Shown: positions 1 through 9,356, counted from the first letter of the stretch. The stretch: 62,304 nucleotides of DNA from Rhodoferax sp. OV413 (GCA_945861785.1 CAMAWD010000031.1:1-62304), one strand, 5' to 3'. The notes: generated from the letters alone by a model not told the origin. Translations and numbers: made by a program.

Positions 1-362
1 GTGATGTAGCGTCTGCCAAGAATAGGTATCAGGTACTCGTTGATGACTCGTATGTAGTCTTTGAACGAGACTTTGCCCTTCCCACTCGCAAGCTCCTGCT
101 CCATGCGCTCTATCGCAAGATTTGCGACATCGCGGAAACGGCGTGTGACGACGGGCAGGTTTTGCTCTTTACGAATCTCAGCAGCAACGAGCAATTTGTG
201 TGCTGCTGCTTTTGCTTTCTCTAAATCAGTCTCTTTAGTTGTGGCGCGCTGCCACTTGTCATCGCACTTGAAACGGCACTGCCAAGCACCACTGCGATCA
301 CGGCGATAGACGATTAGTTTTCTGGGAAGAATGACATGTGTCGTCGTTGTCTGTGGGGGCAT
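1..362 (-). CDS. Tyrosine-type site-specific integrase, N-terminal part (runs off window)
   Basis: The minus strand is open from an ATG at 362 to the window edge (120 codons, no stop). It reads like the N-terminus of a phage/island integrase: a short basic lead, then VYRRDRSGAWQCRF, a Lys/Ala-rich helix, KEQNLPVVTRRFRDVA and a core-binding segment ending EYLIPILGRRYIT. The catalytic R-H-R-Y half would lie outside the window. Base composition is less GC-rich than the chromosome. It points away from the tRNA features at 465-935, as expected for an integrase next to its attachment site. Family assignment is by sequence pattern; I am fairly sure of integrase, not of subfamily. Confidence 0.8.
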   Translation of the reverse strand, partial: MPPQTTTTHVILPRKLIVYRRDRSGAWQCRFKCDDKWQRATTKETDLEKAKAAAHKLLVAAEIRKEQNLPVVTRRFRDVANLAIERMEQELASGKGKVSFKDYIRVINEYLIPILGRRYI

Positions 363-423
363 GAAAGCAATGTAGTGCCGCATCCCACATGTGTCAACCA
401 ATTAAATGTGCAAGCGCCAGACG

Positions 424-457
424 AAGAAAAAGCGACTGTCTTTTGAACAGTCGCTTT
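424..457 (-). terminator. Rho-independent terminator downstream of the intron-containing tRNA
   Basis: Read on the minus strand, an 11-bp perfect stem (AAAGCGACTGT with ACAGTCGCTTT, 447-457 and 429-439) encloses a 7-nt loop and is followed by further T residues. It lies 8 nt beyond the encoded CCA of the tRNA at 465-748 and should end that transcript before the integrase gene. Confidence 0.85.
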
Positions 458-464
458 CAACAAG

Positions 465-748
465 TGGTAGGGCGTGTAGGACTTGAACCTACGACCAAAG
501 GATTCTGGTTTGTGTAGCTTTCGCTACTTCCTGGACTATGCCTTCACCGTATGCATCGCTGCACTTAGGTGGGCGCCGTCTAGTCTCTACACCTTCAAAG
601 TGATTTCTCACTGAGCTTGGCTCGGCATTGGCGTATGCACTGCTGCACTTAGCTTTCACCGAATTTGACGCCATTCACACGAAGAGTTTCCTACTTCGGT
701 GCACAATTTTCATGAGTCCTCTGCTCTAACCAACTGAGCTAACGCCCC
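465..748 (-). tRNA. tRNA with anticodon CAT (Ile2 or Met), interrupted by a group I intron
   Basis: On the minus strand the 5' exon (748-712) has acceptor GGGGCGT, a D arm with AGCTCAGTTGGTTAGAGC and the anticodon half GGACTCAT. The 3' exon (504-465) begins AATCC, has a T arm GTTCAAGTC and acceptor ACGCCCT, and encodes CCA. Joined, the anticodon loop is CTCATAA and the acceptor pairs over 7 bp with one G-T at the end. The CAT anticodon fits elongator Met or lysidine-modified tRNA-Ile2. The TTGGTC variable region and the known intron position in Azoarcus tRNA-Ile(CAU) make Ile2 slightly more likely. No protein-coding reading of this stretch is needed. Confidence 0.88.
505..711 (-). ncRNA. Group I self-splicing intron in the tRNA anticodon loop (Azoarcus tRNA-Ile type)
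   Basis: The 207-nt insert lies directly after the anticodon CAT and ends in a G (505) before AATCC. An internal guide GTG (704-702) can pair with the CAT of the 5' exon. P3 pairs GGCGTC (672-667) with GACGGCGCC (580-572). P7 pairs GACTA (585-581) with TAGTC (538-534). P8 carries a GCGA loop (563-552) and P9 is GTAGC-GAAA-GCTAC (527-514). Conserved blocks such as GTCAAATTCGG, GGTGTAGAGACTAGACGG and GAAGGCATAGTCCAGG match my memory of the 205-nt Azoarcus intron. In P3, GGUG/CACC there is GGCG/CGCC here, a compensatory change. It contains no homing endonuclease. Confidence 0.92.
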
Positions 749-749
749 A

Positions 750-890
750 CTAAAAACGATTGTAGCTGCTTGGTTTTTTGCGACTTTCAATTTACAAAGT
801 GTGCAAGCGGTGTGCAAGCAAATATTGAGGTTATTAAATCACGCAACCTGTTGATTTAATTAGGTTTTTTAGTATTTAACAGTTTGGGTT
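750..890. other. AT-rich spacer at the end of the integrated element
   Basis: This stretch between the complete intron-bearing tRNA and the broken tRNA half is markedly AT-rich (for example runs such as ATTTAATTAGG and TTTTTTAGTATTTAA), unlike the GC-rich chromosome to the right. No ORF or RNA is supported. It probably belongs to the element and may hold recombinase arm sites; that last point is inference. Confidence 0.5.
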
Positions 891-935
891 AAAGGATTAT
901 GAGTCCTCTGCTCTAACCAACTGAGCTAACGGCCC
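891..935 (-). pseudogene. 5' half of a CAT tRNA, cut after the anticodon stem (probable att junction)
   Basis: On the minus strand the sequence begins GGGCCGTTAGCTCAG and runs through the D arm and the intact, intronless anticodon stem-loop GGACTCATAATCC to TTT, then departs into AT-rich sequence where GGTCG should follow. No T arm or matching acceptor strand (ACGGCCC) is nearby. From the second half of the acceptor stem to the anticodon it is identical to the tRNA at 465-748, but acceptor position 4 differs (C versus G), so it is a different tRNA gene. I read it as the chromosomal tRNA split by integration, with its 3' half expected at the far end of the element, outside the window. Confidence 0.8.
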
Positions 936-968
936 GACCGAACGCGGATTGTACGGGCCTGCCAACAA

Positions 969-1973
969 CTACTTGTGATGGCTGAGCGCATTGCTCACCA
1001 GTTTCGACGTAATGTCCACAATCTGAATCATCCTGTCGTACGCCATGCGTGTCGGCCCAATCACACCCAGCGTCCCGACGATCTGCCCATCCACCTCATA
1101 CGGTGCGCTGACGATGGACAGGTCCTCGAACGGCACTACCTGGCTCTCCCCGCCGATGAAAATCCGCACGCCTTCGGCCTGCCCCGCCACATCGAGCAGG
1201 CGCATCAACTGGGCTTTTTGCTCGAACAACTCGAACGCCCGCCGCAGTTGGCCCATGTCGCTGGAAAAGTCCGACAGGGCCAGCAGGTTGCGTTCGCCGG
1301 AAATCACGACGTCGTCCTGGGCCTCGTCGATGGCTTCGGAATTGATCGACACCGCTGCCTGCATCAGCGTGGCAATTTCCGAGCGCAGACTCTCGACCTC
1401 GTTTTGAAGGTGTTCGCGCACCTGCTCTATGGCCATGCCAACGTAGTGGCTGTTGAGGTAATTGGCTGCTTCGATCAACTGAGGCTGGGAGTAGTCCAGT
1501 TCGGTGAATATCACGCGGTTCTGCACGTCACCGTCTGGCGACACGATGATCACCAGCAGCCGGCGCTCCGACAAACGCAGAAACTCGATGTGCCGAAAGA
1601 CCGAGCTGCGCCTGGGGGCCAGCACCACACCCACGAATTGGGACAGGCTGGACAACAGGTGGGCTGCATTCGAGATCACCTTCTGCGGCTGGTCCGGCGC
1701 CAGGCGCTGCGTGGCGAACTGCCCCTTGTGAACCGTCAGCATGGTGTCGACGAACAGTCGGTAGCCGCGTGCCGTCGGGATGCGGCCGGCCGAGGTGTGC
1801 GGGCTGACGATCAGGCCCAACTCTTCAAGGTCCGACATCACGTTGCGGATGGTCGCCGGCGAGAGTTCCAGGCCAGAGGCGCGCGACAAGGTGCGCGACC
1901 CCACCGGCTGGCCGTCGGCGATGTAGCGTTCGACCAGGGCTTTCATTAACAACTTGGCACGGTCATCGAGCAT
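969..1973 (-). CDS. hrcA: Heat-inducible transcription repressor HrcA
   Basis: HrcA is the repressor that binds CIRCE inverted repeats to hold down chaperone genes and is kept active by GroEL. The 334-residue length is normal. The N-terminus has the winged helix ([19 protein letters not shown], then [19 protein letters not shown] and [15 protein letters not shown]), followed by the GAF-like/dimerisation region ending [19 protein letters not shown]. The ATG at 1973 gives the usual MLDDRAKLL start. It is divergent from nadK, only 28 bp away. A perfect CIRCE lies upstream of rpoH at 49543-49569, so a target is in the same window. Confidence 0.97.
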   Translation of the reverse strand: MLDDRAKLLMKALVERYIADGQPVGSRTLSRASGLELSPATIRNVMSDLEELGLIVSPHTSAGRIPTARGYRLFVDTMLTVHKGQFATQRLAPDQPQKVISNAAHLLSSLSQFVGVVLAPRRSSVFRHIEFLRLSERRLLVIIVSPDGDVQNRVIFTELDYSQPQLIEAANYLNSHYVGMAIEQVREHLQNEVESLRSEIATLMQAAVSINSEAIDEAQDDVVISGERNLLALSDFSSDMGQLRRAFELFEQKAQLMRLLDVAGQAEGVRIFIGGESQVVPFEDLSIVSAPYEVDGQIVGTLGVIGPTRMAYDRMIQIVDITSKLVSNALSHHK

Positions 1974-2001
1974 CGCACCATTTTAGTGATGTAATTTGCC
2001 G

Positions 2002-2898
2002 ATGCGTTCAAAATTCCGCCATGTCGCGCTGATCGGAAAGTACCAGGCCATCGCCTCTGGCGCGCAGGGCGCATCGTCACGGCAGGCGCTGGAAGAGGTT
2101 GCGCATTTTCTGCACGCGCAGGGTTGCGAGGTCGCCTTTGAGAGCCAGACTGCATCCAACATGGGTATTACCGGCTACGCGGCGCTCAAGGTCGAGGCCA
2201 TCGGCGAGCAGTGCGATCTTGCCTTGGTGGTTGGCGGAGACGGCACCATGCTTGGCATCGGCAGGCAATTGGCACGTTACGGGGTGCCCCTGATCGGCAT
2301 CAACCAGGGCCGGCTCGGCTTCATCACGGACATCCCGTTCGACGGCTTTCAGACCACGCTCCAGCCCATGCTCGCCGGCGCCTACGAGGAAGACCACCGC
2401 AGCCTGATGCAGGCAAAGGTGTTGCGTGATGGCCATTGCGTTTTCGATGCACTGGCCATGAACGACGTGGTGGTCAACCGGGGGGCAACTTCCGGCATGG
2501 TGGAGCTGAGGGTCGAGGTGGACGGGCATTTTGTGGCCAACCAACGCGCGGACGGGCTGATCATCGCCAGTCCCACGGGCTCGACTGCCTATGCGTTGTC
2601 TGCGGGCGGGCCGCTCTTGCACCCTTCGATTCCGGGCTGGGTGCTGGTGCCGATTGCGCCGCACACCCTGTCCAACCGGCCGATCGTGCTGGCTGACGCC
2701 ACCGAAATTGCCATCGAGATCGTGGCCGGCCGTGACGCCAGTGCCAACTTTGACATGCAGTCGCTCGCAACGCTGTTGCACGGCGACCGTATCGTGGTGT
2801 CCCGCTCGCAGTACCGGGCGCGATTTCTGCACCCCAAGGGGTGGAGTTATTTCGACACCCTGCGCCAAAAACTTCACTGGAACGAAGGGGTGGCCTGA
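2002..2898 (+). CDS. nadK: NAD kinase
   Basis: Phosphorylates NAD to NADP with ATP or polyphosphate in the cytoplasm. The GGDGT nucleotide-binding motif ([16 protein letters not shown]), the NE/D motif [11 protein letters not shown] and [13 protein letters not shown] are all present. The 298 residues from the ATG at 2002 match the family; a TTG two codons earlier is possible but less likely. It is the first gene of a tight run with recN, which begins 2 bp after the stop; this nadK-recN pairing beside hrcA is common in Burkholderiales. Confidence 0.97.
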   Translation: MRSKFRHVALIGKYQAIASGAQGASSRQALEEVAHFLHAQGCEVAFESQTASNMGITGYAALKVEAIGEQCDLALVVGGDGTMLGIGRQLARYGVPLIGINQGRLGFITDIPFDGFQTTLQPMLAGAYEEDHRSLMQAKVLRDGHCVFDALAMNDVVVNRGATSGMVELRVEVDGHFVANQRADGLIIASPTGSTAYALSAGGPLLHPSIPGWVLVPIAPHTLSNRPIVLADATEIAIEIVAGRDASANFDMQSLATLLHGDRIVVSRSQYRARFLHPKGWSYFDTLRQKLHWNEGVA

Positions 2899-2900
2899 CA

Positions 2901-4550
2901 GTGGCACTGCGACGCATCGTCCTGCGTGATTTCGTCATCGTCGACGAACTCGACCTCGACCTCGGCACAGGCTTCACCGTCTTGACCGGGGAAACCGGCG
3001 CGGGCAAGTCGATCCTGATCGATGCCGTCCAACTGGTCACCGGCGCGCGCGCCGATGCCACCACCATCCGTGAAGGCGCCCAACGCGCCGAGGTCAGCGC
3101 CGAATTCGACCACCCGGGGGTTCTGGACGCCTGGCTCGACAACGCAGGGTATGAGCGCAGCGACATCTTGCTGCTGCGCCGAACAATCGACCAGCAAGGC
3201 AAGAGCCGCGGCTGGATCAACGGCAGCCCGGGCACTGCGGCACAGATGCGGCAAATCGGCGAGCAGCTGATCGACATCCACGGGCAACATGCCTGGCAAA
3301 GCCTGACACGCCCCGACGCGGTTCGGGGTTTGCTCGACGCCTACGCCAAGGTGGACAGCAGCCAGCTCACCCAGCGCTGGCAGCAGTGGCGCATGGCGGA
3401 CAAGACGCTGGAGGACGCGCGTGCGGCGCAAGCGACACTCCAGGGTGAGCGCGATCGGCTGACCTGGCAAATTGGCGAGCTTGACAAGTTGGCACCGCAA
3501 CACGGCGAATGGGGTTTGCTCAACACCGACCATGGTCGCTTGTCCAACGCGCAGGCCTTGCTGGATGCATCGCAGGGCGCCATCGAGGCGCTGCAAGACC
3601 GTGACGGCAGTGCGACCCAGACCCTGAACGCGGCGATTCAAATGCTGCGCCAACAGGAGCACCTTGAACCAGCATTCAAGCCACTCGCCGATGTACTGGC
3701 GTCAAGCCTGGCTGAAGTCGAGGATACGGCCCACAGCTTGCGCACCTACCTGCGCAAGACCGAACTCGATCCCCAACGCCTCGCCCAACTCGACGAACGC
3801 ATGGCACTGTGGATTTCGCTTGCACGGCGGTTCAAACGCAGCGCGCCCGAGTTGGCAGAACTGTTGGCCACCTGGAAGAGTGATCTCGTCAGGCTTGAAG
3901 CGGCATCGGACCTGGTGGCGCTGGAGGCTGCCGCAAAATCGGCTGCGGCCACGTACATGCTGGAAGCCAAGTCGGTTTCGAAATTGCGTGCGCAGGCGGC
4001 GCCGTTGCTGGCCCGGGCCATCACAACGGCGATGCAGGGCCTGGGCATGGACGGTGGCCGCTTCGAAGTGTCCCTGGCCACCCGCCAGAAACCGATGCAG
4101 GATGGTCTTGAAGACATCGCCTTTTTGGTTGCCGGGCACCCGGGCAGCACGCCGCGCCCGATTGGCAAGGTGGCATCGGGCGGCGAACTGTCGCGCATTG
4201 CGCTTGCCATCGCGGTGACCACCAGTGAGCTTGGCACAGCCCAGACCCTGATTTTCGACGAGGTGGATGCGGGTGTTGGCGGGTCTGTCGCCCAGTCGGT
4301 CGGGCGCCTGATGCGCCAGCTCGGTGGCGACCGGCAGGTGCTGGCCGTCACGCACCTTGCACAGGTCGCTGTGTGCGCAGACCACCACCTCGTGGTGTCC
4401 AAAGAACTGCGGCGCAACGCCACGCTGAGCACAGTCGATACCGTGCACGGTGAAACACGTGTCGCGGAAATTGCGCGCATGCTCGGCGGCGAGCGCATAA
4501 CGGCATCGACGCTGGCACACGCCACTGAACTGCTGCAACTCCAGGACTGA
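2901..4550 (+). CDS. recN: DNA repair protein RecN
   Basis: SMC-like ATPase acting in double-strand break repair. The N-terminal half-ATPase has Walker A GETGAGKS near residue 30. The middle is the expected coiled-coil region rich in Gln, Ala and Leu, and the C-terminal half has the signature VASGGELSRIALA and Walker B TLIFDEVDAGVGG. I chose the GTG at 2901 (MALRRIVLRDFVIVDEL) because it gives the canonical N-terminus and 549 residues, close to the usual 550; upstream ATG codons would overlap nadK. LexA control is known in other bacteria, but I see no clear LexA box here. Confidence 0.96.
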   Translation: MALRRIVLRDFVIVDELDLDLGTGFTVLTGETGAGKSILIDAVQLVTGARADATTIREGAQRAEVSAEFDHPGVLDAWLDNAGYERSDILLLRRTIDQQGKSRGWINGSPGTAAQMRQIGEQLIDIHGQHAWQSLTRPDAVRGLLDAYAKVDSSQLTQRWQQWRMADKTLEDARAAQATLQGERDRLTWQIGELDKLAPQHGEWGLLNTDHGRLSNAQALLDASQGAIEALQDRDGSATQTLNAAIQMLRQQEHLEPAFKPLADVLASSLAEVEDTAHSLRTYLRKTELDPQRLAQLDERMALWISLARRFKRSAPELAELLATWKSDLVRLEAASDLVALEAAAKSAAATYMLEAKSVSKLRAQAAPLLARAITTAMQGLGMDGGRFEVSLATRQKPMQDGLEDIAFLVAGHPGSTPRPIGKVASGGELSRIALAIAVTTSELGTAQTLIFDEVDAGVGGSVAQSVGRLMRQLGGDRQVLAVTHLAQVAVCADHHLVVSKELRRNATLSTVDTVHGETRVAEIARMLGGERITASTLAHATELLQLQD

Positions 4551-4568
4551 AAGGCGAGCGACCACACC

Positions 4569-5486
4569 ATGGAACTGGAACTGATACTGATCACCGGGAT
4601 GTCGGGCTCCGGAAAGTCGGTGGCCCTGAATGCCCTCGAGGACGCCGGTTACTACTGCGTGGACAACCTGCCCCCCGAGTTGCTGCTGCAGTTCGTCAAG
4701 CTGGTGCAGGAGCGCCAGGCCACCCGGGTCGCGATTGCCATGGATGTGCGCAGCGCGGCCTCGCTGCCACAGGTGCCGGAGCGGCTGCGTGCGTTGCGAA
4801 ACCTCGGCGTGGTGATCAAGTCGATTTTTCTGGACTCGACCACCGACACATTGGTGCGGCGTTACTCCGAATCACGGCGCAAGCATCCGCTGTCGCAGCT
4901 TGACCCCACCGACGGCGCGGCCGTGCAACGGCCGGCGCTGGTGGAAGCGATCGAGATGGAGCGTGAACTTTTGGCCGACCTGCGCGAACATGCACAGGCG
5001 ATCGACACCAGCCTGATACGGCCGTCGCAGTTGCAACGTTATGTCCGGTCGCTCGTCACCTTGCCCGGAGGGCATCTGACACTGGTGTTCGAATCTTTCG
5101 CGTTCAAACGCGGCATCCCGAGCGATGCGGATTATGTGTTTGATGCGCGCATGTTGCCCAATCCGCACTACGAACCGGATCTGAAAGCCCTCACAGGCCG
5201 GGACCAACCGGTGATCGCTTTCTTTGCGCAACATCCCGAGGTGCAAAAGCTGATGCTGCACATCGCGCAATTCCTGGACACCTGGCTGGATTCGCTTGCC
5301 AACGACAACCGGAGTTATGTCACGGTTGCCATTGGTTGCACGGGCGGGCAGCACCGCTCGGTGTACCTGGTCGAAGAGCTCACGCGCTTGTTTGCCGATC
5401 GCTGGACGACCTTGTGCCGCCACCGGGAGCTCGACGCCACTCCAGAACATTTCCCGTCAAGCTCGTTCAGCTGGCTTCAGGCCTGA
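4569..5486 (+). CDS. rapZ: RNase adapter protein RapZ
   Basis: P-loop nucleotide-binding protein; in E. coli RapZ directs RNase E to the small RNA GlmZ and so controls glucosamine-6-phosphate synthase. The Walker A motif GMSGSGKS is near the N-terminus, DNLPPELL follows, and the conserved C-terminal RNA-binding part reads [19 protein letters not shown]. Its 305 residues are slightly longer than the usual 280-290, with extra C-terminal sequence. It starts 18 bp after recN. Its 3' end overlaps the convergent mutY by 10 bp. Confidence 0.93.
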   Translation: MELELILITGMSGSGKSVALNALEDAGYYCVDNLPPELLLQFVKLVQERQATRVAIAMDVRSAASLPQVPERLRALRNLGVVIKSIFLDSTTDTLVRRYSESRRKHPLSQLDPTDGAAVQRPALVEAIEMERELLADLREHAQAIDTSLIRPSQLQRYVRSLVTLPGGHLTLVFESFAFKRGIPSDADYVFDARMLPNPHYEPDLKALTGRDQPVIAFFAQHPEVQKLMLHIAQFLDTWLDSLANDNRSYVTVAIGCTGGQHRSVYLVEELTRLFADRWTTLCRHRELDATPEHFPSSSFSWLQA

Positions 5487-6523
5487 AACTCCAGCAACTT
5501 TCGCACCGGTGCCGGCAAGCCGAGCGCCGGCCACCCATCTGCGGCAAACCACTGGCCCACCTGCGTTCGCATCGACGCCCTTGGTACAAGCACCCGGACC
5601 GGATGCAAATGCATGTCCTTGTGCGTCAGGACATGTTTGAAAGGCACAAGGTCTTCGACCATCGCCCTGTGTGAATCCGGCACCGCATCCATCATCAGCT
5701 CGCGGCTATCGAACCATGGAAGGCAGTACAACCCTGCCCAGACACCGGGAGTCGGCCTGCGCTGCAGCCAGACCGCCCCACCGCGACCCTGCATCCACAA
5801 CAACCAGACGGATTGGGAACTGCGCTTGAGTTTGCGGGACTTGAACGGAAATCGCTCCGGATTGCCTTGGCGGCGCGCCTCACAAGACTGGGCGATGGGG
5901 CAAGCCCCACACAGGGGGACGCGCGGCAGGCAAACTGTTGCGCCGAGGTCCATCATGCCTTGGGTATACCGCTGCATGTTCACATCCGAGTCGCCATGGG
6001 GCAGCAGCTCGGTTGCCGCAGCCCAGAGTTTTCGCTCACTGGCCTGCGCGGACAGGTCGTCCCCGAAGCCGAGCACCCGGGTCAGGACGCGCTTGACGTT
6101 CGCATCGAGTATTGCCACCCGCTCACCGAAACACAGGGAGGCAATTGCGGCAGCGGTGGAGCGTCCGATGCCCGGAAGCGTCTGGAGCGCCATTGCATTG
6201 GACGGGAATACGCCACCATGCAACACAACCACGTCCTTTGCACACTGGTGCAGGTTGCGGGCGCGGCTGTAGTAACCCAAACCGCTCCACAAGCCCAGGA
6301 CTTCGTCCAGCGACGCCGCGGCCAGCGCAGACACCGTCGGCAGCCGTGCCAGGAACCGCGTGAAATATGCCAGTGCCGTGGCAACCTGGGTTTGCTGGAG
6401 CATGACCTCCGACAACCAGACACGGTAGGGATCACGTGTGTTTTGCCAGGGCAGGTCATTGCGGCCGCTGTGCGACTGCCATTCGACCACGCGGCGGGAG
6501 AAATCCTGCTGTGGGAGGACCAA
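5477..6523 (-). CDS. mutY: A/G-specific adenine glycosylase MutY
   Basis: Removes adenine mispaired with 8-oxoguanine. Seen: the helical catalytic start with [10 protein letters not shown], the helix-hairpin-helix [13 protein letters not shown], and a [4Fe-4S] cluster pattern C-x6-C-x2-C-x5-C in [17 protein letters not shown]. The C-terminal NUDIX-like domain ends with [15 protein letters not shown], which recognises the oxidised guanine. At 348 residues it has family length. It works in the same GO repair system as mutM at 8541, with one GTPase gene between them on the same strand. Confidence 0.96.
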   Translation of the reverse strand: MVLPQQDFSRRVVEWQSHSGRNDLPWQNTRDPYRVWLSEVMLQQTQVATALAYFTRFLARLPTVSALAAASLDEVLGLWSGLGYYSRARNLHQCAKDVVVLHGGVFPSNAMALQTLPGIGRSTAAAIASLCFGERVAILDANVKRVLTRVLGFGDDLSAQASERKLWAAATELLPHGDSDVNMQRYTQGMMDLGATVCLPRVPLCGACPIAQSCEARRQGNPERFPFKSRKLKRSSQSVWLLWMQGRGGAVWLQRRPTPGVWAGLYCLPWFDSRELMMDAVPDSHRAMVEDLVPFKHVLTHKDMHLHPVRVLVPRASMRTQVGQWFAADGWPALGLPAPVRKLLEFQA

Positions 6524-6528
6524 GGTAT

Positions 6529-8493
6529 TCAGGAAACCGCAGCCACCGTGGCAACTTCGTCGGCGCGGCGCGATCCGCGCACGCGGATCAGGTAGTTTGT
6601 CAATTCATCCAGCTTGGACTGGAGTTGGTCGAGCGTCGTCTCCTGCGCTTCGATCTCGCTGATGCGGTCGTTCAAGCCGCCGGTGGCCTGCTGGATCCGG
6701 TCGATTGCTTCGATCCGGCGACCGAAGTTGCGACGCCGCTCGCGCAACTGGGCATCGAGTTGGGCCGCTGCAGTCTTGCTCCAGAGCTCCACATCGCCCA
6801 TGGCGGCTTCGTGGATGGTGCGCAACCGGGTAGCCAAGGCCCGAACCAGTCGGTCCGAAAAGTCAGCCTGCGCCAAACGGAACGCATTGGTGACGCCAAG
6901 GTATTGCACGTGGCCGCGCTCCACCTGATCGAGATCCTGCAGGTAGGTGTTCAAGTCCGGTTGGGTCGGTGCCTGCAGGGAAAAACCATGTTCGCCGTTG
7001 AGTTGGCGAAATGTGGCACCCAGCATGGAGTGGATCTCGGTGCACAGCCCCTGCACGCGCCCGAAGACCGCGCGCAAGCGTTCGAAAGTCTCGCTGTAGG
7101 ACTTCTTGATTCCGAGCTTGAAACCTTTTTGTTGCAAGGCCGCATTCAGCTGCGCCATTTCGTTCTTCAGCGCTGCGCCGCTCAGGCTGTCGAACACCTC
7201 GCGCAACAATTTCAAATGCACCGACCGAACAGCGTGGATCTTGGCGCCACTCAGGTCAAATTCGGACTGCTCCTGGGTGATCCGCGCGCGCATGTGCTTG
7301 ATCACCGACGCGTTCTTGCCCTGCAAACCCTTGAGCTCGCTGATTTGTTCGGCCAGGTCCCGCCGGCGGATGTTGATCACGCGGCCACTTTCCAGCCGCA
7401 GGCTGGAAATACCGGAGGCGACCACCGACCCCAGAATTTTCTGGCGCTGGCCCATGATGCCTTCACCCAAAGCACGCTCCAGCGCGGGCAGGCGGCTGGC
7501 TTGCAGCAAAGCGGCATCGTTCGTGACCTTGGCCACCAGCCCCTTTTGAGCCGAAACGGGAATTACATTGGCAATCGGCACGCCGAGAATCTCGGCGGTT
7601 GAGGCGCATTGGCGCTCCATCTGGGCCTGCACCTGCGCCGACGTACTCAAGGCGTCCCACAGGGTGTCGATCTTGTTCAGGACCACCAGACGAACATCCG
7701 CCTCTTGCGGATCAACGAGCAGGTGCTCGCGCCAGATCGACAAGTCGGACTTGGTGACGCCGGTGTCCGCACCCAAGATGAACACCACTGCCTGCGCCTG
7801 TGGCAGCAGGCTGACCGTGAGTTCAGGTTCAGCTCCGATGGCATTCAAACCCGGTGTATCCAGGATGACCAGTCCCTGCTTGAGCAATGGGTGGGCAATA
7901 TTGATCAGTGCATGGCGCCACCGGGGTACTTCGACCAGGCCCTGCGCATCCACCAAGGGGTTGTCGTCGGGGGTCTCGTTGTGCCACAGGCCGAGCGCAC
8001 GGGCGTCGTCCTTGGTGACTTGACGGGTCTGGGCCACCATTTCCAGCGCAGCCGCCAACTGCTGCGGGTCGTTGACGTCCAGATCGACCCGTGTCCATTT
8101 TTCGGGCGCCATGCGCCACTCCATGAGAGCCTGGGGCTGCAATCGCGTCTCGATCGGAAGCAAGCGCAGGCAAGGCGGCACGTCCGCGTCATACCCCATC
8201 TCGGTAGGGCACATGGTAGTACGACCTGCGCTGGCCGGCATGATGCGGCGCCCGTAACCGGCAAAGAAAATCGCGTTGATGAGTTCGGACTTGCCACGTG
8301 AAAACTCGCCGACAAAAGCCACCATTACCTTGTCTGCCCGCACCTGAATTTCGAGGCGCCGCAGGCGTTCTTCGACACCGGCATCAAGCAGTTCGTGGTC
8401 TTTCATCCACTCGGCGAGCAACTTCAGGCGCAAGCCAAACTCACGCCGCCAAGCACCATGCTGATCGAATTGCTCGTTGAATGAAGTGCTCAA
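6529..8493 (-). CDS. Dynamin-like large GTPase
   Basis: The GTPase domain shows G1 GEFSRGKSE (about residues 62-70 from the chosen start), a G2 threonine in SAGRTTMCPTE, G3 DTPGLNAIG and G4 LNKID. Long helical, Gln/Arg/Leu-rich segments follow, as expected for a bacterial dynamin stalk; there is no obvious transmembrane hairpin. The open frame extends to 8625 but would overlap mutM, so I prefer the TTG at 8493 (654 residues). It lies between mutM and mutY, all on one strand. Bacterial dynamins remodel or protect membranes; a role in oxidative DNA repair would be a guess from position only. Confidence 0.82.
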   Translation of the reverse strand: MSTSFNEQFDQHGAWRREFGLRLKLLAEWMKDHELLDAGVEERLRRLEIQVRADKVMVAFVGEFSRGKSELINAIFFAGYGRRIMPASAGRTTMCPTEMGYDADVPPCLRLLPIETRLQPQALMEWRMAPEKWTRVDLDVNDPQQLAAALEMVAQTRQVTKDDARALGLWHNETPDDNPLVDAQGLVEVPRWRHALINIAHPLLKQGLVILDTPGLNAIGAEPELTVSLLPQAQAVVFILGADTGVTKSDLSIWREHLLVDPQEADVRLVVLNKIDTLWDALSTSAQVQAQMERQCASTAEILGVPIANVIPVSAQKGLVAKVTNDAALLQASRLPALERALGEGIMGQRQKILGSVVASGISSLRLESGRVINIRRRDLAEQISELKGLQGKNASVIKHMRARITQEQSEFDLSGAKIHAVRSVHLKLLREVFDSLSGAALKNEMAQLNAALQQKGFKLGIKKSYSETFERLRAVFGRVQGLCTEIHSMLGATFRQLNGEHGFSLQAPTQPDLNTYLQDLDQVERGHVQYLGVTNAFRLAQADFSDRLVRALATRLRTIHEAAMGDVELWSKTAAAQLDAQLRERRRNFGRRIEAIDRIQQATGGLNDRISEIEAQETTLDQLQSKLDELTNYLIRVRGSRRADEVATVAAVS

Positions 8494-8540
8494 GATTACC
8501 CCGCAGAAGTTCAATATAGCATTGGAGTGCGATTTCGTAA

Positions 8541-9356
8541 TCAAAATCTCTGGCATGTGTGGCAGAAAAATGTCGACCGCTGGCCCTGCCGGATCGATTT
8601 GACAAGCCCGCCGCACACCCGGCACGGCTGGGCCGCGCGGCCATACACCATGGCTTCCAACTGGAAATGCCCGGCGTCGCCGTCCGCATTTGAAAAGTCG
8701 CGCAAGGTGCTGCCACCGCGCTCGACAGCCCGTGCCAACACCTCCCGCACGGCCGCGTGCAATTTGGCAGCACGCGGCCGACTCAGCTTATTGGCACGCA
8801 CAGTCGGCCGGATGCCGGCCATGAACAAGGCCTCGCAGGCATAGATGTTTCCCACGCCAACCACCACCTCTCCGGCAAGCAGCACCTGCTTGATGGCGGT
8901 TCGGCGCGCCTTCAAACCACGTTGGAAAGCGGACAGATCAAAATCCGGCGACAAGGGTTCCATTCCGAGTCGGCCAAGGAGCTTGCGCGCGGTCTCGGAT
9001 TGCTCACCGAGCGCAAAAACAACCGCCCCGAACCTGCGCGGGTCGTGCAGCCGCAAAGTACCCAGGGACGTGACGAGGTCAAAGTGATCGTGTGCGCCTG
9101 GCGCGGGCAGCACCGCGGCAAAAGCCAGGCTGCCTGACATTCCCAGGTGAACCATCAGCAAGCCCCGGTCCAGGTCCAGCAGCAAGTACTTGCCACGGCG
9201 GCGCACGCCCAGCACATGCTGGCCCACCAACTCGGAGGGCAGACACCCCAACGGCCATCGAAGCGGTTTGCCCAAACGGGCTGCGTCGATGCGCGCGCCC
9301 TGGATGCGGTCCGCGAAACTCAGGCGGGTAACTTCAACTTCCGGTAGTTCGGGCAT
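8541..9356 (-). CDS. mutM: Formamidopyrimidine-DNA glycosylase
   Basis: Bifunctional glycosylase/AP lyase removing 8-oxoguanine opposite cytosine. The catalytic N-terminus is MPELPEVEV with Pro2 and Glu3; [12 protein letters not shown] sits in the middle. The C-terminal zinc finger reads [11 protein letters not shown] and FFCHTCQ. 271 residues is standard. It is divergent from the TPR gene at 9409 and is followed by the dynamin-like gene and mutY on the same strand, bringing the two GO-system enzymes together. Confidence 0.97.
   Translation of the reverse strand: MPELPEVEVTRLSFADRIQGARIDAARLGKPLRWPLGCLPSELVGQHVLGVRRRGKYLLLDLDRGLLMVHLGMSGSLAFAAVLPAPGAHDHFDLVTSLGTLRLHDPRRFGAVVFALGEQSETARKLLGRLGMEPLSPDFDLSAFQRGLKARRTAIKQVLLAGEVVVGVGNIYACEALFMAGIRPTVRANKLSRPRAAKLHAAVREVLARAVERGGSTLRDFSNADGDAGHFQLEAMVYGRAAQPCRVCGGLVKSIRQGQRSTFFCHTCQRF

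Noticed and set aside
489-674. 61-codon open frame on the minus strand
   Set aside because: It lies wholly within the intron and 3' exon of the interrupted tRNA; the stretch is explained by RNA structure.
975-1949. 324-codon plus-strand open frame opposite hrcA
   Set aside because: HrcA motifs on the minus strand are complete; the plus frame has no recognisable domain.
8494-8625. Upstream start for the dynamin-like GTPase
   Set aside because: It would overlap mutM by 85 bp and adds residues without likeness to the family; the TTG at 8493 is a better start.
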